Notes: generated from the letters alone by a model not told the origin. Counted from the stretch's first letter, positions 20,761 through 32,616 are shown. The stretch: 64,000 nucleotides of DNA from Craterostigma plantagineum (GCA_027422505.1 JAPQWV010000419.1:248001-312000); one strand, 5' to 3'. Made by a program: numbers and translations.

Positions 20761-21016
20761 TTTTTTACGTGTGATAACATCCATCGAGTATTAATTGTGC
20801 AATGAAGTGACGGTGTTACTTTGCACTGTCAACACCTATGGATTCTGCAAATCTAAATTTTGTACAAAATCACACGAATACTGCTCCATACAATATATTT
20901 CGTTGAAAATACGCAACATCTAGGACTGCGACAGTTCACGAACTGGCGTGGTTCCCGAGCAACGCGCCGATCTTTGTTGCATACCTTCATTACATTTTCA
21001 CCCGTACAGCAGAACA
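20761..21016 (+). repeat. Exemplar intergenic spacer type C with its 3' end missing
   Basis: Diagnostic sites are GATTCTGCAAATCTAAATTTTGTAC and CACACGAATACTGC. In the 1149-bp repeat its last about 30 bases, and the first 24 or so bases of the next 5S copy, are lost: CAGAACAG runs straight into CACCGGATCCC. GC is shared at the junction. Confidence 0.85.
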
Positions 21017-21111
21017 GCACCGGATCCCATCAGAACTCCGAAGTTAAGCGTGCTTGGGCGAGATTAGTACTAGGATGGGTTAACCCCTGGGAAGTCCTCG
21101 TGTTGCCCCCC
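21017..21111 (+). pseudogene. 5'-truncated 5S copy, class II
   Basis: Matches the copy at 19869, including CGAGATTAGTA. Confidence 0.92.
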
Positions 21112-21390
21112 TTTTTACGCGTGATAGCATCCCTCGAGTATTAATTGTGCAATGAAGTGAAGGTGTTACTTTCCACTCTCAACACCTATGGATTTCGCAA
21201 ATCTCAATTTTGTAAAAAATCACATGAATAGTGCTCCATACTATATGTATTTCGTTGAAAATACGCAACATCAAGGACTGCGACAGTTCACGAACTGGGG
21301 TGGTTCCCGATCAACGCGCCGATCTTTGTTGCACACCTTCATTACATTTTCACCCGTTCAAGCAGAAGAGCTACGCTCAATAAACTAAAC
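21112..21390 (+). repeat. Exemplar intergenic spacer type D
   Basis: Diagnostic sites are GAAGTGAAGGTG, GATTTCGCAAATCTC, TACTATATGTATTTC and ACATCAAGGACTGC, with GGGGTGGTTCCCGATCAAC. It follows the truncated copies in the 1149-bp repeat. Confidence 0.85.
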
Positions 21391-21507
21391 GGGTGCGATC
21401 ATACCAGCACTAATGCACCGGATCCATCAGAACTCCGAAGTTAAGCGTGCTTGGGCGAGAGTGGTACTACGATGGGTGACCCCCTGAGAATTCCTCGTGT
21501 TGTCCAC
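21391..21507 (+). rRNA. 5S: 5S rRNA copy, class I
   Basis: CCGGATCCATC as at 20243; the preceding flank has GCAGAAGAGC instead of GCAGAACAGC. Confidence 0.92.
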
Positions 21508-21790
21508 TTTTTTTACGCGTAATAACATCCATCGAGTATTAATGTTGCATTGAAGTGACGGTGTTACTTTGCACTCACTCTCAACACTTATGAATTACGC
21601 AACTCTCAATTTTGTAAAAAAATCACATGAATAGTGCTCCGTACTATATATATTTCGTCGAAAATACGGGACATCTAGGACAGCGACGTTCACGAACTGG
21701 CGTGGTTCCCGAGCAACGTCGCTCTTTGCTGCATACCTTTATTACATTTTCACCCGTACAAGCAGAACAACTACACTCAATTAACTAAAC

Positions 21791-21909
21791 GAGTGCGATC
21801 ATACCAGCACTAATGCACCGGATCCCATCAGAACTCCGAAGTTAAGCGTGCTTGCGCGAGAGTAGTACTAGGATGGGTTAACCCCTGGGAAGTCCTCGTG
21901 TTGGCCCCC
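21791..21909 (+). rRNA. 5S: 5S rRNA copy, class II
   Basis: CTTGCGCGAG; tail GTTGGCCCCC. Confidence 0.9.
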
Positions 21910-22165
21910 TTTTTTACGTGTGATAACATCCATCGAGTATTAATTGTGCAATGAAGTGACGGTGTTACTTTGCACTCTCAACACCTATGGATTCTGCAAA
22001 TCTAAATTTTGTACAAAATCACACGAATACTGCTCCATACAATATATTTCGTTGAAAATACGCAACATCTAGGACTGCGACAGTTCACGAACTGGCGTGG
22101 TTCCCGAGCAACGCGCCGATCTTTGTTGCATACCTTCATTACATTTTCACCCGTACAGCAGAACA

Positions 22166-22260
22166 GCACCGGATCCCATCAGAACTCCGAAGTTAAGCGT
22201 GCTTGGGCGAGATTAGTACTAGGATGGGTTAACCCCTGGGAAGTCCTCGTGTTGCCCCCC
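22166..22260 (+). pseudogene. 5'-truncated 5S copy, class II
   Basis: Standard truncation; the next spacer has AATAGAGTGAAGG instead of AATGAAGTGAAGG. Confidence 0.92.
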
Positions 22261-22539
22261 TTTTTACGCGTGATAGCATCCCTCGAGTATTAATTGTGCA
22301 ATAGAGTGAAGGTGTTACTTTCCACTCTCAACACCTATGGATTTCGCAAATCTCAATTTTGTAAAAAATCACATGAATAGTGCTCCATACTATATGTATT
22401 TCGTTGAAAATACGCAACATCAAGGACTGCGACAGTTCACGAACTGGGGTGGTTCCCGATCAACGCGCCGATCTTTGTTGCACACCTTCATTACATTTTC
22501 ACCCGTTCAAGCAGAACAGCTACGCTCAATAAACTAAAC

Positions 22540-22656
22540 GGGTGCGATCATACCAGCACTAATGCACCGGACCCATCAGAACTCCGAAGTTAAGCGTGCT
22601 TGGGCGAGAGTGGTACTACGATGGGTGACCCCCTGAGAATTCCTCGTGTTGTCCAC
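22540..22656 (+). rRNA. 5S: 5S rRNA copy, class I
   Basis: CCGGACCCATC, one base short; CTGAGAATTCC. Confidence 0.92.
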
Positions 22657-22939
22657 TTTTTTTACGCGTAATAACATCCATCGAGTATTAATGTTGCATT
22701 GAAGTGACGGTGTTACTTTGCACTCACTCTCAACACTTATGAATTACGCAACTCTCAATTTTGTAAAAAAATCACATGAATAGTGCTCCGTACTATATAT
22801 ATTTTGTCGAAAATACGGGACATCTAGGACAGCGACGTTCACGAACTGGCGTGGTTCCCGAGCAACGTCGCTCTTTGCTGCATACCTTTATTACATTTTC
22901 ACCCGTACAAGCAGAACAACTACACTCAATTAACTAAAC

Positions 22940-23058
22940 GAGTGCGATCATACCAGCACTAATGCACCGGATCCCATCAGAACTCCGAAGTTAAGCGTGC
23001 TTGCGCGAGAGTAGTACTAGGATGGGTTAACCCCTGGGAAGTCCTCGTGTTGCCCTCC
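22940..23058 (+). rRNA. 5S: 5S rRNA copy, class II, weak terminator
   Basis: CTTGCGCGAG; tail GTTGCCCTCC followed by TATTTTA, so the T-run is reduced to four. Confidence 0.88.
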
Positions 23059-23313
23059 TATTTTACGTGTGATAACATCCATCGAGTATTAATTGTGCAA
23101 TGAAGTGACGGTGTTACTTTGCACTCTCAACACCTATGGATTCTGCAAATCTAAATTTTGTACAAAATACACGAATACTGCTCCATACCATATATTTCGT
23201 TGAAAATACGCAACATCTAGGACTGCAACAGTTCACGAACTGGCGTGGTTCCCGAGCAACGCGAAAATTTTTGTTGCATACCTTCATTACATTTTCACCC
23301 GTACAGCAGAACA

Positions 23314-23408
23314 GCACCGGATCCCATCAGAACTCCGAAGTTCAGCGTGCTTGTGCAAGATTAGTACTAGGATGGGTTAACCCCTGGGAAGTCCTCGTGT
23401 TGCCCCCC
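23314..23408 (+). pseudogene. 5'-truncated 5S copy, class II
   Basis: Further change in and after box A: AGTTCAGCGTGCTTGTGCAAG. Confidence 0.91.
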
Positions 23409-23687
23409 TTTTTACGCGTGATAGCATCCCTCGAGTATTAATTGTGCAATGAAGTGAAGGTGTTACTTTCCACTCTCAACACCTATGGATTTCGCAAATC
23501 TCAATTTTGTAAAAAATCACATGAATAGTGCTCCATACTATATGTATTTCGTTGAAAATACGCAACATCAAGGACTGCGACAGTTCACGAACTGGGGTGG
23601 TTCCCGATCAACGCGCCGATCTTTGTTGCACACCTTCATTACATTTTCACCCGTTCAAGCAGAACAGCTACGCTCAATAAACTAAAG

Positions 23688-23804
23688 GGGTGCGATCATA
23701 CCAGCACTAATGCACCGGACCCATCAGAACTCCGAAGTTAAGCGTGCTTGGGCGAGAGTGGTACTACGATGGGTGACCCCCTGAGAATTCCTCGTGTTGT
23801 CCAC
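23688..23804 (+). rRNA. 5S: 5S rRNA copy, class I
   Basis: G at -1 (TAAAGGGGTGCG) in place of C; CCGGACCC. Confidence 0.91.
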
Positions 23805-24087
23805 TTTTTTTACGCGTAATAACATCCATCGAGTATTAATTTTGCATTGAAGTGACGGTGTTACTTTGCACTCACTCTCAACACTTATGAATTACGCAAC
23901 TCTCAATTTTGTAAAAAAATCACATGAATAGTGCTCCGTACTATATATATTTCGTCGAAAATACGGGACATCTAGGACAGCGACGTTCACGAACTGGCGT
24001 GGTTCCCGAGCAACGTCGCTCTTTGCTGCATACCTTCATTACATTTTCACCCGTACAAGCAGAACAACTACACTCAATTAACTAAAC

Positions 24088-24206
24088 GAGTGCGATCATA
24101 CCAGCACTAATGCACCGGATCCCATCAGAACTCCGAAGTTAAGCGTGCTTGCGCGAGAGTAGTACTAGGATGGGTTAACCCCTGGGAAGTCCTCGTGTTG
24201 GCCCCC
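24088..24206 (+). rRNA. 5S: 5S rRNA copy, class II
   Basis: CTTGCGCGAG; tail GTTGGCCCCC. Confidence 0.9.
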
Positions 24207-24462
24207 TTTTTTACGTGTGATAACATCCATCGAGTATTAATTGTGCAATGAAGTGACGGTGTTACTTTGCACTGTCAACACCTATGGATTCTGCAAATCT
24301 AAATTTTGTACAAAATCACACGAATACTGCTCCATGCAATATATTTCGTTGAAAATACGCAACATCTAGGACTGCGACAGTTCACGAACTGGCGTGGTTC
24401 CCGGGCAACGCGCCGATCTTTGTTGCATACCTTCATTACATTTTCGCCCGTACAGCAGAACA

Positions 24463-24557
24463 GCACCGGATCCCATCAGAACCCCGAAGTTAAGCGTGCT
24501 TGGGCGAGATTAGTACTAGGATGGGTTAACCCCTGGGAAGTCCTCGTGTTGCCCCGC
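24463..24557 (+). pseudogene. 5'-truncated 5S copy, class II
   Basis: AGAACCCCGAAG; tail GTTGCCCCGC. Confidence 0.91.
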
Positions 24558-24836
24558 TTTTTACGCGTGATAGCATCCCTCGAGTATTAATTGTGCAATG
24601 AAGTGAAGGTGTTACTTTCCACTCTCAACACCTATGGATTTCGCAAATCTCAATTTTGTAAAAAATCACATGAATAGTGCTCCATACTATATGTATTTCG
24701 TTGAAAATACGCAACATCAAGGACTGCGACAGTTCACGAACTGGGGTGGTTCCCGATCAACGCGCCGATCTTTGCTGCACACCTTCATTACATTTTCACC
24801 CGTTCAAGCAGAACAGCTACGCTCAATAAACTAAAC

Positions 24837-24953
24837 GGGTGCGATCATACCAGCACTAATGCACCGGACCCATCAGAACTCCGAAGTTAAGCGTGCTTGG
24901 GCGAGAGTGGTACTACGATGGGTGACCCCCTGAGAATTCCTCGTGTTGTCCAC
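24837..24953 (+). rRNA. 5S: 5S rRNA copy, class I
   Basis: CCGGACCC; CTGAGAATTCC. Confidence 0.92.
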
Positions 24954-25236
24954 TTTTTTTACGCGTAATAACATCCATCGAGTATTAATGTTGCATTGAA
25001 GTGACGGTGTTACTTTGCACTCACTCTCAACACTTATGAATTACGCAACTCTCAATTTTGTAAAAAAATCACATGAATAGTGCTCTGTACTATATATATT
25101 TCGTCGAAAATAAGGGACATCTAGGACAGCGACGTTCACGAACTGGCGTGGTTCCCGAGCAACGTCGCTCTTTGCTGCATACCTTCATTACATTTTCACC
25201 CGTACAAGCAGAACAACTACACTCAATTAACTAAAC

Positions 25237-25355
25237 GAGTGCGATCATACCAGCACTAATGCACCGGATCCCATCAGAACTCCGAAGTTAAGCGTGCTTG
25301 CGCGAGAGTAGTACTAGGATGGGTTAACCCCTGGGAAGTCCTCGTGTTGCCCCCC
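25237..25355 (+). rRNA. 5S: 5S rRNA copy, class II
   Basis: CTTGCGCGAG; tail GTTGCCCCCC, not the GTTGGCCCCC of earlier blocks. Confidence 0.91.
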
Positions 25356-25611
25356 TTTTTTACGTGTGATAACATCCATCGAGTATTAACTGTGCAATGA
25401 AGTGACGGTGTTACTTTGCACTATCAACACCTATGGATTCTGCAAATCTAAATTTTGTACAAAATCACACGAATACTGCTCCATACAATATATTTCGTTG
25501 AAAATACGCAACATCTAGGACTGCGACAGTTCACGAACTGGCGTGGTTCCCGAGCAACGCGCCGATCTTTGTTGCATACCTTCATTACATTTTCATCCGT
25601 ACAGCAGAACA

Positions 25612-25706
25612 GCACCGGATCCCATCAGAACTCCGAAGTTAAGCGTGCTTGGGCGAGATTAGTACTAGGATGGGTTAACCCCTGGGAACGTCCTCGTGTT
25701 GCCCCC
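25612..25706 (+). pseudogene. 5'-truncated 5S copy, class II
   Basis: One-base insertion CTGGGAACGTCC. Confidence 0.91.
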
Positions 25707-25986
25707 TTTTTTACGCGTGATAGCATCCCTCGAGTATTAATTGTGCAATGAAGTGAAGGTGTTACTTTCCACTCTCAACACCTATGGATTTCGCAAATCT
25801 CAATTTTGTAAAAAATCACATGAATAGTGCTCCATACTATATGTATTTCGTTGAAAATACGCAACATCAAGGACTGCGACAGTTCACGAACTGGGGTGGT
25901 TCCCGATCAACGCGCCGATCTTTGTTGCACACCTTCATTACATTTTCACCCGTTCAAGCAGAACAGCTACGCTCAATAAACTAAAC

Positions 25987-26097
25987 GGGTGCGATCATAC
26001 TAATGCACCGGACCCATCAGAACTCCGAAGTTAAGCGTGCTTGGGCGAGAGTGGTACTACGATGGGTGACCCCCTGAGAATTCCTCGTGTTGTCCAC
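25987..26097 (+). rRNA. 5S: 5S rRNA copy, class I, six-base deletion
   Basis: GATCATACTAATGCACC lacks CCAGCA of the usual GATCATACCAGCACTAATG, removing part of helix II. Internal promoter intact. Confidence 0.9.
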
Positions 26098-26380
26098 TTT
26101 TTTTACGCGTAATAACATCCATCGAGTATTAATGTTGCATTGAAGTGACGGTGTTACTTTGCACTCACTCTCAACACTTATGAATTACGCAACTCTCAAT
26201 TTTGTAAAAAAATCACATGAATAGTGCTCGGTACTATATATATTTCGTCGAAAATACGGGACATCTAGGACAGCGACGTTCACGAACTGGCGTGGTTCCC
26301 GAGCAACGTCGCTCTTTGCTGCATACCTTCATTACATTTTCACCCGTACAAGCAGAACAACTACACTCAATTAACTAAAC

Positions 26381-26499
26381 GAGTGCGATCATACCAGCAC
26401 TAATGCACCGGATCCCATCAGAACTCCGAAGTTAAGCGTGCTTGCGCGAGAGTAGTACTAGGATGGGTTAACCCCTGGGAAGTCCTCGTGTTGCCCCCC
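26381..26499 (+). rRNA. 5S: 5S rRNA copy, class II
   Basis: CTTGCGCGAG; tail GTTGCCCCCC. Confidence 0.91.
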
Positions 26500-26755
26500 T
26501 TTTTTACGTGTGATAACATCCATCGAGTATTAACTGTGCAATGAAGTGACGGTGTTACTTTGCACTATCAACACCTATGGATTCTGCAAATCTAAATTTT
26601 GTACAAAATCACACGAACACTGCTGCATAGAATATATTTCGTTGAAAATACGCAACATCTAGGACTGCGACAGTTCACGAACTGGTTTGGTTCCCGAGCA
26701 ACGCGCCGATCTTTGTTGCATACCTTCATTACATTTTCACCCGTACAGCAGAACA

Positions 26756-26850
26756 GCACCGGATCCCATCAGAACTCCGAAGTTAAGCGTGCTTAGGCGA
26801 GATTAGTACTAGGATGGGTTAACCCCTGGGAAGTCCTCGTGTTGCCCCCC
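26756..26850 (+). pseudogene. 5'-truncated 5S copy, class II
   Basis: CTTAGGCGAGATTAG; last copy carrying this truncation. Confidence 0.91.
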
Positions 26851-27129
26851 TTTTTACGCGTGATAGCATCCCTCGAGTATTAATTGTGCAATGAAGTGAA
26901 GGTGTTACTTTCCACTCTCAACACCTATGGATTTCGCAAATCTCAATTTTGTAAAAAATCACATGAATAGTGCTCCATACTATATGTATTTCGTTGAAAA
27001 TACGCAACATCAAGGACTGCGACAGTTCACGAACTGGGGTGGTTCCCGATCAACGCGCCGATCTTTGTTGCACACCTTCATTACATTTTCACCCGTTCAA
27101 GCAGAACAGCTACGCTCAATAAACTAAAC

Positions 27130-27250
27130 GGGTGCGATCATACCAGCACTAATGCACCGGACCCATCAGAACTCCGAAGTTAAGCGTGCTTGGGCGAGAG
27201 TGGTACTACGATGGGTGACCGACCCCCTGAGAATTCCTCGTGTTGTCCAC
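27130..27250 (+). rRNA. 5S: 5S rRNA copy, class I, four-base duplication in box C
   Basis: GGGTGACCGACCCCCTGAG contains an extra GACC. Its spacer is cut to 88 bp, joining CATCGAGTAT to ACCTTCATTAC. Confidence 0.9.
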
Positions 27251-27338
27251 TTTTTTTACGCGTAATAACATCCATCGAGTATACCTTCATTACATTTTCA
27301 CCCGTACAAGCAGAACAGCTACGCTCAATAAACTAAAC
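27251..27338 (+). repeat. Shortened 5S spacer (88 bp)
   Basis: About 190 bp are missing between ATCCATCGAGTAT and ACCTTCATTAC. TA is shared at the junction, so slippage or recombination at short homology is likely. Confidence 0.88.
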
Positions 27339-27456
27339 GGGTGCAATCATACCAGCACTAATGCACCGGATCCCATCAGAACTCCGAAGTTAAGCGTGCT
27401 TGGGCGAGAGTAGTACTAGGATGGGTGACCCCCTGGGAATTCCTCGTGTTGTCCAC
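27339..27456 (+). rRNA. 5S: 5S rRNA copy, class I
   Basis: GGGTGCAATC start. First unit of the B block; the spacer has GACGGTTTAAATTCC. Confidence 0.92.
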
Positions 27457-27735
27457 TTTTTTACGCGTGATAACATCCCTCATGTATTAATTTTGCAATG
27501 AATTGACGGTTTAAATTCCACTCTCAACACCTATGGATTTTGCAAATCTAAATTTTGTAAAAAATCACATGAATAGTGCTCCATCCTATATATATTTCGT
27601 TGAAAATACGCAACATCTAGGACTACGACAGTTCACGAACTGGCGTGGTTCCCGAGCAATGCGCCGATCTTTGTTGCATACCTTCATTACATTTTCACCC
27701 GTACAAGCAGAACAGCTACGCTCAATAAACTAAAC

Positions 27736-27853
27736 GGGTGCGATCATACAAGCACTTATGCACCGGATCCCATCAGAACTCCGAAGTTAAGCGTGCTTGG
27801 GCGAGAGTAGTCCTAGGATGGGTGACCCCCGGGGAATTCCTCGTGTTGTCCAC
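27736..27853 (+). rRNA. 5S: 5S rRNA copy, class I
   Basis: ATACAAGCACTTATGCACC; AGTAGTCCTAGG; GACCCCCGGGGAATTCC. Spacer B follows. Confidence 0.92.
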
Positions 27854-28130
27854 TTTTTACGCGTGAAACATCCCTCGTGTATTAATTTTGCAATGAATTG
27901 ACGGTTTACTTTCCACTCTCAACACCTATGGATTTTGCAAATCTAAATTTTGTAAAAAATCACATGAATAGTGCTACATCCTATATATATTTCGTTGAAA
28001 ATACGCAACATCTAGGACTACGACAGTTTACGAACTGGCGTGGTTCCCGAGCAACGCACCGATCTTTGTTGTATACCTTCATTACATTTTCACCCGTACA
28101 AGCAGAACAGCTACGCTCAATTAACTAAAC

Positions 28131-28248
28131 GGGTGCGATCATACCAGCACTAATGCACCGAATCCCATCAGAACTCCGACGTTAGGCGTGCTTGGGCGAG
28201 AGTAGTACTAGGATGGGTGACCCCCGGGGAATTCCTCGTGTTGTCCAA
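28131..28248 (+). rRNA. 5S: 5S rRNA copy, class I
   Basis: ACCGAATCCC; CCGACGTTAGGCG in box A; tail GTTGTCCAA. Spacer A follows. Confidence 0.9.
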
Positions 28249-28531
28249 TTTTTACGCGTAATAACATCCATCGGGTATTAATTTTGCATTGAAGTGACGG
28301 TGTTACTTTCCACTAACTCTCAACACCTATGAATTACGCAAATCTCAATTTTGTAAAAAAATCACATGAATAGTGCTCCGTACTATATATATTTCGTCGA
28401 AAATACGGGGCATCTAGGACAGCGACGTTCACGAACTGGCGTGGTTCCCGAGCAACGCGCCGGTCTTTGTTGCATACCTTCATTACATTTTCACCCGTAC
28501 AAGCAGAACAACTACGCTCAATAAACTAAAC

Positions 28532-28648
28532 GGGTGCGATCATACCAGCACTAATGCACCGGATCCCATCAGAACTCCGAAGTTAAGCGTGCTTGGGCGA
28601 GAGTAGTACTAGGATGGGTGACCCCTTGGAATTCCTCGTGTTGTCCAC
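28532..28648 (+). rRNA. 5S: 5S rRNA copy, class I
   Basis: GACCCCTTGGAATTCC, one base short. Confidence 0.92.
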
Positions 28649-28927
28649 TTTTTTACGCGTGATAACATCCCTCATGTATTAATTTTGCAATGAATTGACG
28701 GTTTACTTTCCACTCTCAACACCTATGGATTTTGCAAATCTAAATTTTGTAAAAAATCACATGAATAGTGCTCCATCCTATATATATTTCGTTGAAAATA
28801 CGCAACATCTAGGACTACGACAGTTCACGAACTGGCGTGGTTCCCGAGCAACGCGCCGATCTTTGTTGCATACCTTCATTACATTTTCACCCGTACAAGC
28901 AGAACAACTACACTCAATTAACTAAAC

Positions 28928-29047
28928 GAGTGCGATCATACCAGCACTAATGCACCGGATCCCATCAGAACTCCGAAGTTAAGCGTGCTTGGGCGAGAGT
29001 AGTACTAGGATTGGTTAACCCCTGGGAGATCCTCGTGTTGCCCCCCA
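28928..29047 (+). rRNA. 5S: 5S rRNA copy, class II
   Basis: GAG start; GGATTGGTTAACC; GGGAGATCC; tail GCCCCCCA. Spacer B2 (with GATTCTGC) follows. Confidence 0.91.
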
Positions 29048-29325
29048 TTTTTACGCGTTATAACATCCCTCGAGTATTAATTGTGCAATGAAGTGACGGT
29101 GTTACTTTACACTGTCAACACCTATGGATTCTGCAAATCTAAATTTTGTAAAAAATCACATGAATAGTGCTCCATACTATATATATTTCGTTGAAAATAC
29201 GCAACATCTAGGACTCGACAGTTCACGAACTGGCGTGGTCCCCGAGCAACGCGCCGATCTTTGTTGCATACCTTCATTACATTTTCACCCGTACAAGCAG
29301 AACAGCTACGCTCAATAAGCTAAAC

Positions 29326-29443
29326 GGGTGCGATCATACCAGCACTAATGCACCGAATCCCATCAGAACTCCGAAGTTAAGCGTGCTTGGGCGAGAGTAG
29401 TACTAGGATGGGTGACCCCCGGGGAATTCCTCGTGTTGTCCAC
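29326..29443 (+). rRNA. 5S: 5S rRNA copy, class I
   Basis: ACCGAATCCC; GACCCCCGGGG. Spacer A follows. Confidence 0.93.
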
Positions 29444-29726
29444 TTTTTACGCGTAATAACATCCATCGGGTATTAATTTTGCATTGAAGTGACGGTGTTA
29501 CTTTCCACTAACTCTCAACACCTATGAATTACGCAAATCTCAATTTTGTAAAAAAATCACATGAATAGTGCTCCGTACTATATATATTTCGTCGAAAATA
29601 CGGGGCATCTAGGACAGCGACGTTCACGAACTGGCGTGGTTCTCGAGCAACGCGCCGGTCTTTGTTGCATACCTTCATTACATTTTCACCCGTACAAGCA
29701 GAACAACTACGCTCAATAAACTAAAC

Positions 29727-29844
29727 GGGTGCGATCATACCAGCACTAATGCACCGGATCCCATCAGAACTCCGAAGTTAAGCGTGCTTGGGCGAGAGTA
29801 GTACTAGGATGGGTGACCCCCTGGGAATTCCTCGTGTTGTCCAC
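29727..29844 (+). rRNA. 5S: 5S rRNA copy, class I
   Basis: Array consensus. Spacer B follows. Confidence 0.94.
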
Positions 29845-30123
29845 TTTTTTACGCGTGATAACATCCCTCGTGTATTAATTTTGCAATGAATTGACGGTTT
29901 ACTTTCCACTCTCAACACCTATGGATTTTGCAAATCTAAATTTTGTAAAAAATCACATGAATAGTGCTCCATCCTATATATATTTCGTTGAAAATACGCA
30001 ACATCTAGGACTACGACAGTTCACGAACTGGCGTGGTTCCCGAGCAACGCGCCGATCTTTGTTGCATACCTTCATTACATTTTCACCCGTACAAGCAGAA
30101 CAGCTACGCTCAATAAACAAAAA

Positions 30124-30241
30124 GGGTGCGATCATACAAGCACTTATGCACCGGATCCCATCAGAACTCCGAAGTTAAGCGTGCTTGGGCGAGAGTAGTA
30201 CTAGGATGGGTGACCCCCGGGGAATTCCTCGTGTTGTCCAC
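30124..30241 (+). rRNA. 5S: 5S rRNA copy, class I
   Basis: A at -1 (CAAAAAGGGTG); ATACAAGCACTTATGC; GACCCCCGGGG. Confidence 0.91.
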
Positions 30242-30518
30242 TTTTTACGCGTGATAACATCCCTCGTGTATTAATTTTGCAATGAATTGACGGTTACTTT
30301 CCACTCTCAACACCTATGGATTTGGCAAATCTAAATTTTGTAAAAAATCACATGAATAGTGCTCCATCCTATATATATTTCGTTGAAAATACGCAACATC
30401 TAGGACTACGACAGTTCACGAACTGGCGTGGTTCCCGAGCAACGCGCCGATCTTTGTTGTATACCTTCATTACATTTTCACCCGTACAAGCAGAACAGCT
30501 ACGCTCAATAAACTAAAC

Positions 30519-30635
30519 GGGTGCGATCATACCAGCACTAATGCACCGGATCCCATCAAACTCCGAAGTTAAGCGTGCTTGGGCGAGAGTAGTACTAGGA
30601 TGGGTGACCCCCTGGGAATTCCACGTGTTGTCCAC
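30519..30635 (+). rRNA. 5S: 5S rRNA copy, class I
   Basis: One base lost in CCCATCAAACTCC; GAATTCCACGTG. Confidence 0.92.
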
Positions 30636-30915
30636 TTTTTTTACGCGTGATAACATCCCTCGTGTATTAATTTTGCAATGAATTGACGGTTTACTTTCCA
30701 CTCTCAACACCTATGGATTTGGCAAATCTAAATTTTGTAAAAAATCACACGAATAGTACTCCATCCTATATATATTTCGTTGAAAATACGCAACATCTAG
30801 GACTACCACAGTTCACGAACTGGCGTGGTTCCCGAGCAACGCGCCGATCTTTGTTGTATACCTTCATTACATTTTCACCCGTACAAGCAGAACAGCTACG
30901 CTCAATAAACTAAAC

Positions 30916-31033
30916 GGGTGCGATCATACCAGCACTAATGCACCGGATCCCATCAGAACTCCGAAGTTAAGCGTGCTTGGGCGAGAGTAGTACTAGGATG
31001 GGTGACCCCCTGGGAATTCCTCGTGTTGTCCAC
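30916..31033 (+). rRNA. 5S: 5S rRNA copy, class I
   Basis: Array consensus; the B spacer following has GGATTTGAAATC, two bases short. Confidence 0.94.
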
Positions 31034-31309
31034 TTTTTTACGCGTGATAACATCCCTCGTGTATTAATTTTGCAATGAATTGACGGTTTACTTTCCACTC
31101 TCAACACCTATGGATTTGAAATCTAAATTTTGTAAAAAATCACATGAATAGTACTCCATCCTATATATATTTCGTTGAAAATACGCAACATCTAGGACTA
31201 CACAGTTCACGAACTGGCGTGGTTCCCGAGCAACGCGCCGATCTTTGTTGTATACCTTCATTACATTTTCACCCGTACAAGCAGAACAGCTACGCTCAAT
31301 AAACTAAAC

Positions 31310-31427
31310 GGGTGCGATCATACCAGCACTAATGCACCGGATCCCATCAGAACTCCGAAGTTAAGCGTGCTTGGGCGAGAGTAGTACTAGGATGGGTGAC
31401 CCCCGGGGAATTCCTCGTGTTGTCCAC
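31310..31427 (+). rRNA. 5S: 5S rRNA copy, class I
   Basis: GACCCCCGGGGAATTCC is the only visible change. Confidence 0.94.
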
Positions 31428-31706
31428 TTTTTTACGCGTGATAACATCCCTCGTGTATTAATTTTGCAATGAATTGACGGTTTACTTTCCACTCTCAACA
31501 CCTATGGATTTGGCAAATCTAAATTTTGTAAAAAATCACATGAATAGTGCTCCATCCTATATATATTTCGTTGAAAATACGCAACATCTAGGACTACGAC
31601 AGTTCACGAACTGGCGTGGTTCCCGAGCAACGCGCCGATCTTTGTTGTATACCTTCATTACATTTTCACCCGTACAAGCAGAACAGCTACGCTCAATAAA
31701 CTAAAC

Positions 31707-31824
31707 GGGTGCGATCATACCAGCACTAATGCACCGGATCCCATCAGAACTCCGAAGTTAAGCGTGCTTGGGCGAGAGTAGTACTAGGATGGGTGACCCC
31801 CTGGGAATTCCTCGTGTTGTCCAC
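31707..31824 (+). rRNA. 5S: 5S rRNA copy, class I
   Basis: Array consensus. Confidence 0.94.
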
Positions 31825-32102
31825 TTTTTTACGCGTGATAACATCCCTCATGTATTAATTTTGCAATGAATTGACGGTTTACTTTCCACTCTCAACACCT
31901 ATGGATTTTGCAAATCTAAATTTTGTAAAAAATCACATGAATAGTGCTCCATCCTATATATATTTCGTTGAAAATACGCAACATCTAGGACTACGACAGT
32001 TCACGAACTGGCGTGGTTCCCGAGCAACGCGCCGATCTTTGTTGCATACCTTCATTACATTTTCACCCGTACAAGCAGAACAGCTACGCTCAATAACTAA
32101 AC

Positions 32103-32220
32103 GGGTGCGATCATACCAGCACTAATGCACCGGATCCCATCAGAACTCCGAAGTTAAGCGTGCTTGGGCGAGAGTAGTACTAGGATGGGTGACCCCCGGG
32201 GAATTCCTCGTGTTGTCCAC
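32103..32220 (+). rRNA. 5S: 5S rRNA copy, class I
   Basis: GACCCCCGGGG; flank has CAATAACTAAAC, one base short. Spacer B' follows. Confidence 0.94.
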
Positions 32221-32498
32221 TTTTTTACGCGTGATAACATCCCTCGTGTATTAATTTGCAATGAATTGACGGTTTTACTTTCCACTCTCAACACCTATGG
32301 ATTTTGCAAATCTAAATTTTGTAAAAAATCACATGAATAGTGCTCCATCCTATATATATTTCGTTGAAAATACGCAACATCTAGGACACGACAGTTCACG
32401 AACTGGCGTGGTCCCCGAGCAACGCGCCGATCTTTGTTGCATACCTTCATTACATTTTCACCCGTACAAGCAGAACAGCTACGCTCAATAAACTAAAC

Positions 32499-32616
32499 GG
32501 GTGCGATCATACCAGCACTAATGCACCGAATCCCATCAGAACTCCGAAGTTAAGCGTGCTTGGGCGAGAGTAGTACTAGGATGGGTGACCCCCTGGGAAT
32601 TCCTCGTGTTGTCCAC
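32499..32616 (+). rRNA. 5S: 5S rRNA copy, class I
   Basis: ACCGAATCCC. Spacer A follows. Confidence 0.94.

Larger units (their letters stand above)
14285..27129 (+). repeat. Three-unit higher-order repeat of the 5S array
   Basis: Copies starting at 14285, 15482, 16704, 17898, 19094, 20243, 21391, 22540, 23688, 24837, 25987 and 27130 are equivalent first members, spaced 1197, 1222, 1194, 1196, 1149, 1148, 1149, 1148, 1149, 1150 and 1143 bp. Each block is class I copy - spacer A - class II copy with CTTGCGCGAG or CTTGCACGAG - spacer C or D - third copy - spacer D. Blocks from 19094 onward carry the truncated third copy and are near identical, so they were amplified as blocks. Confidence 0.9.
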
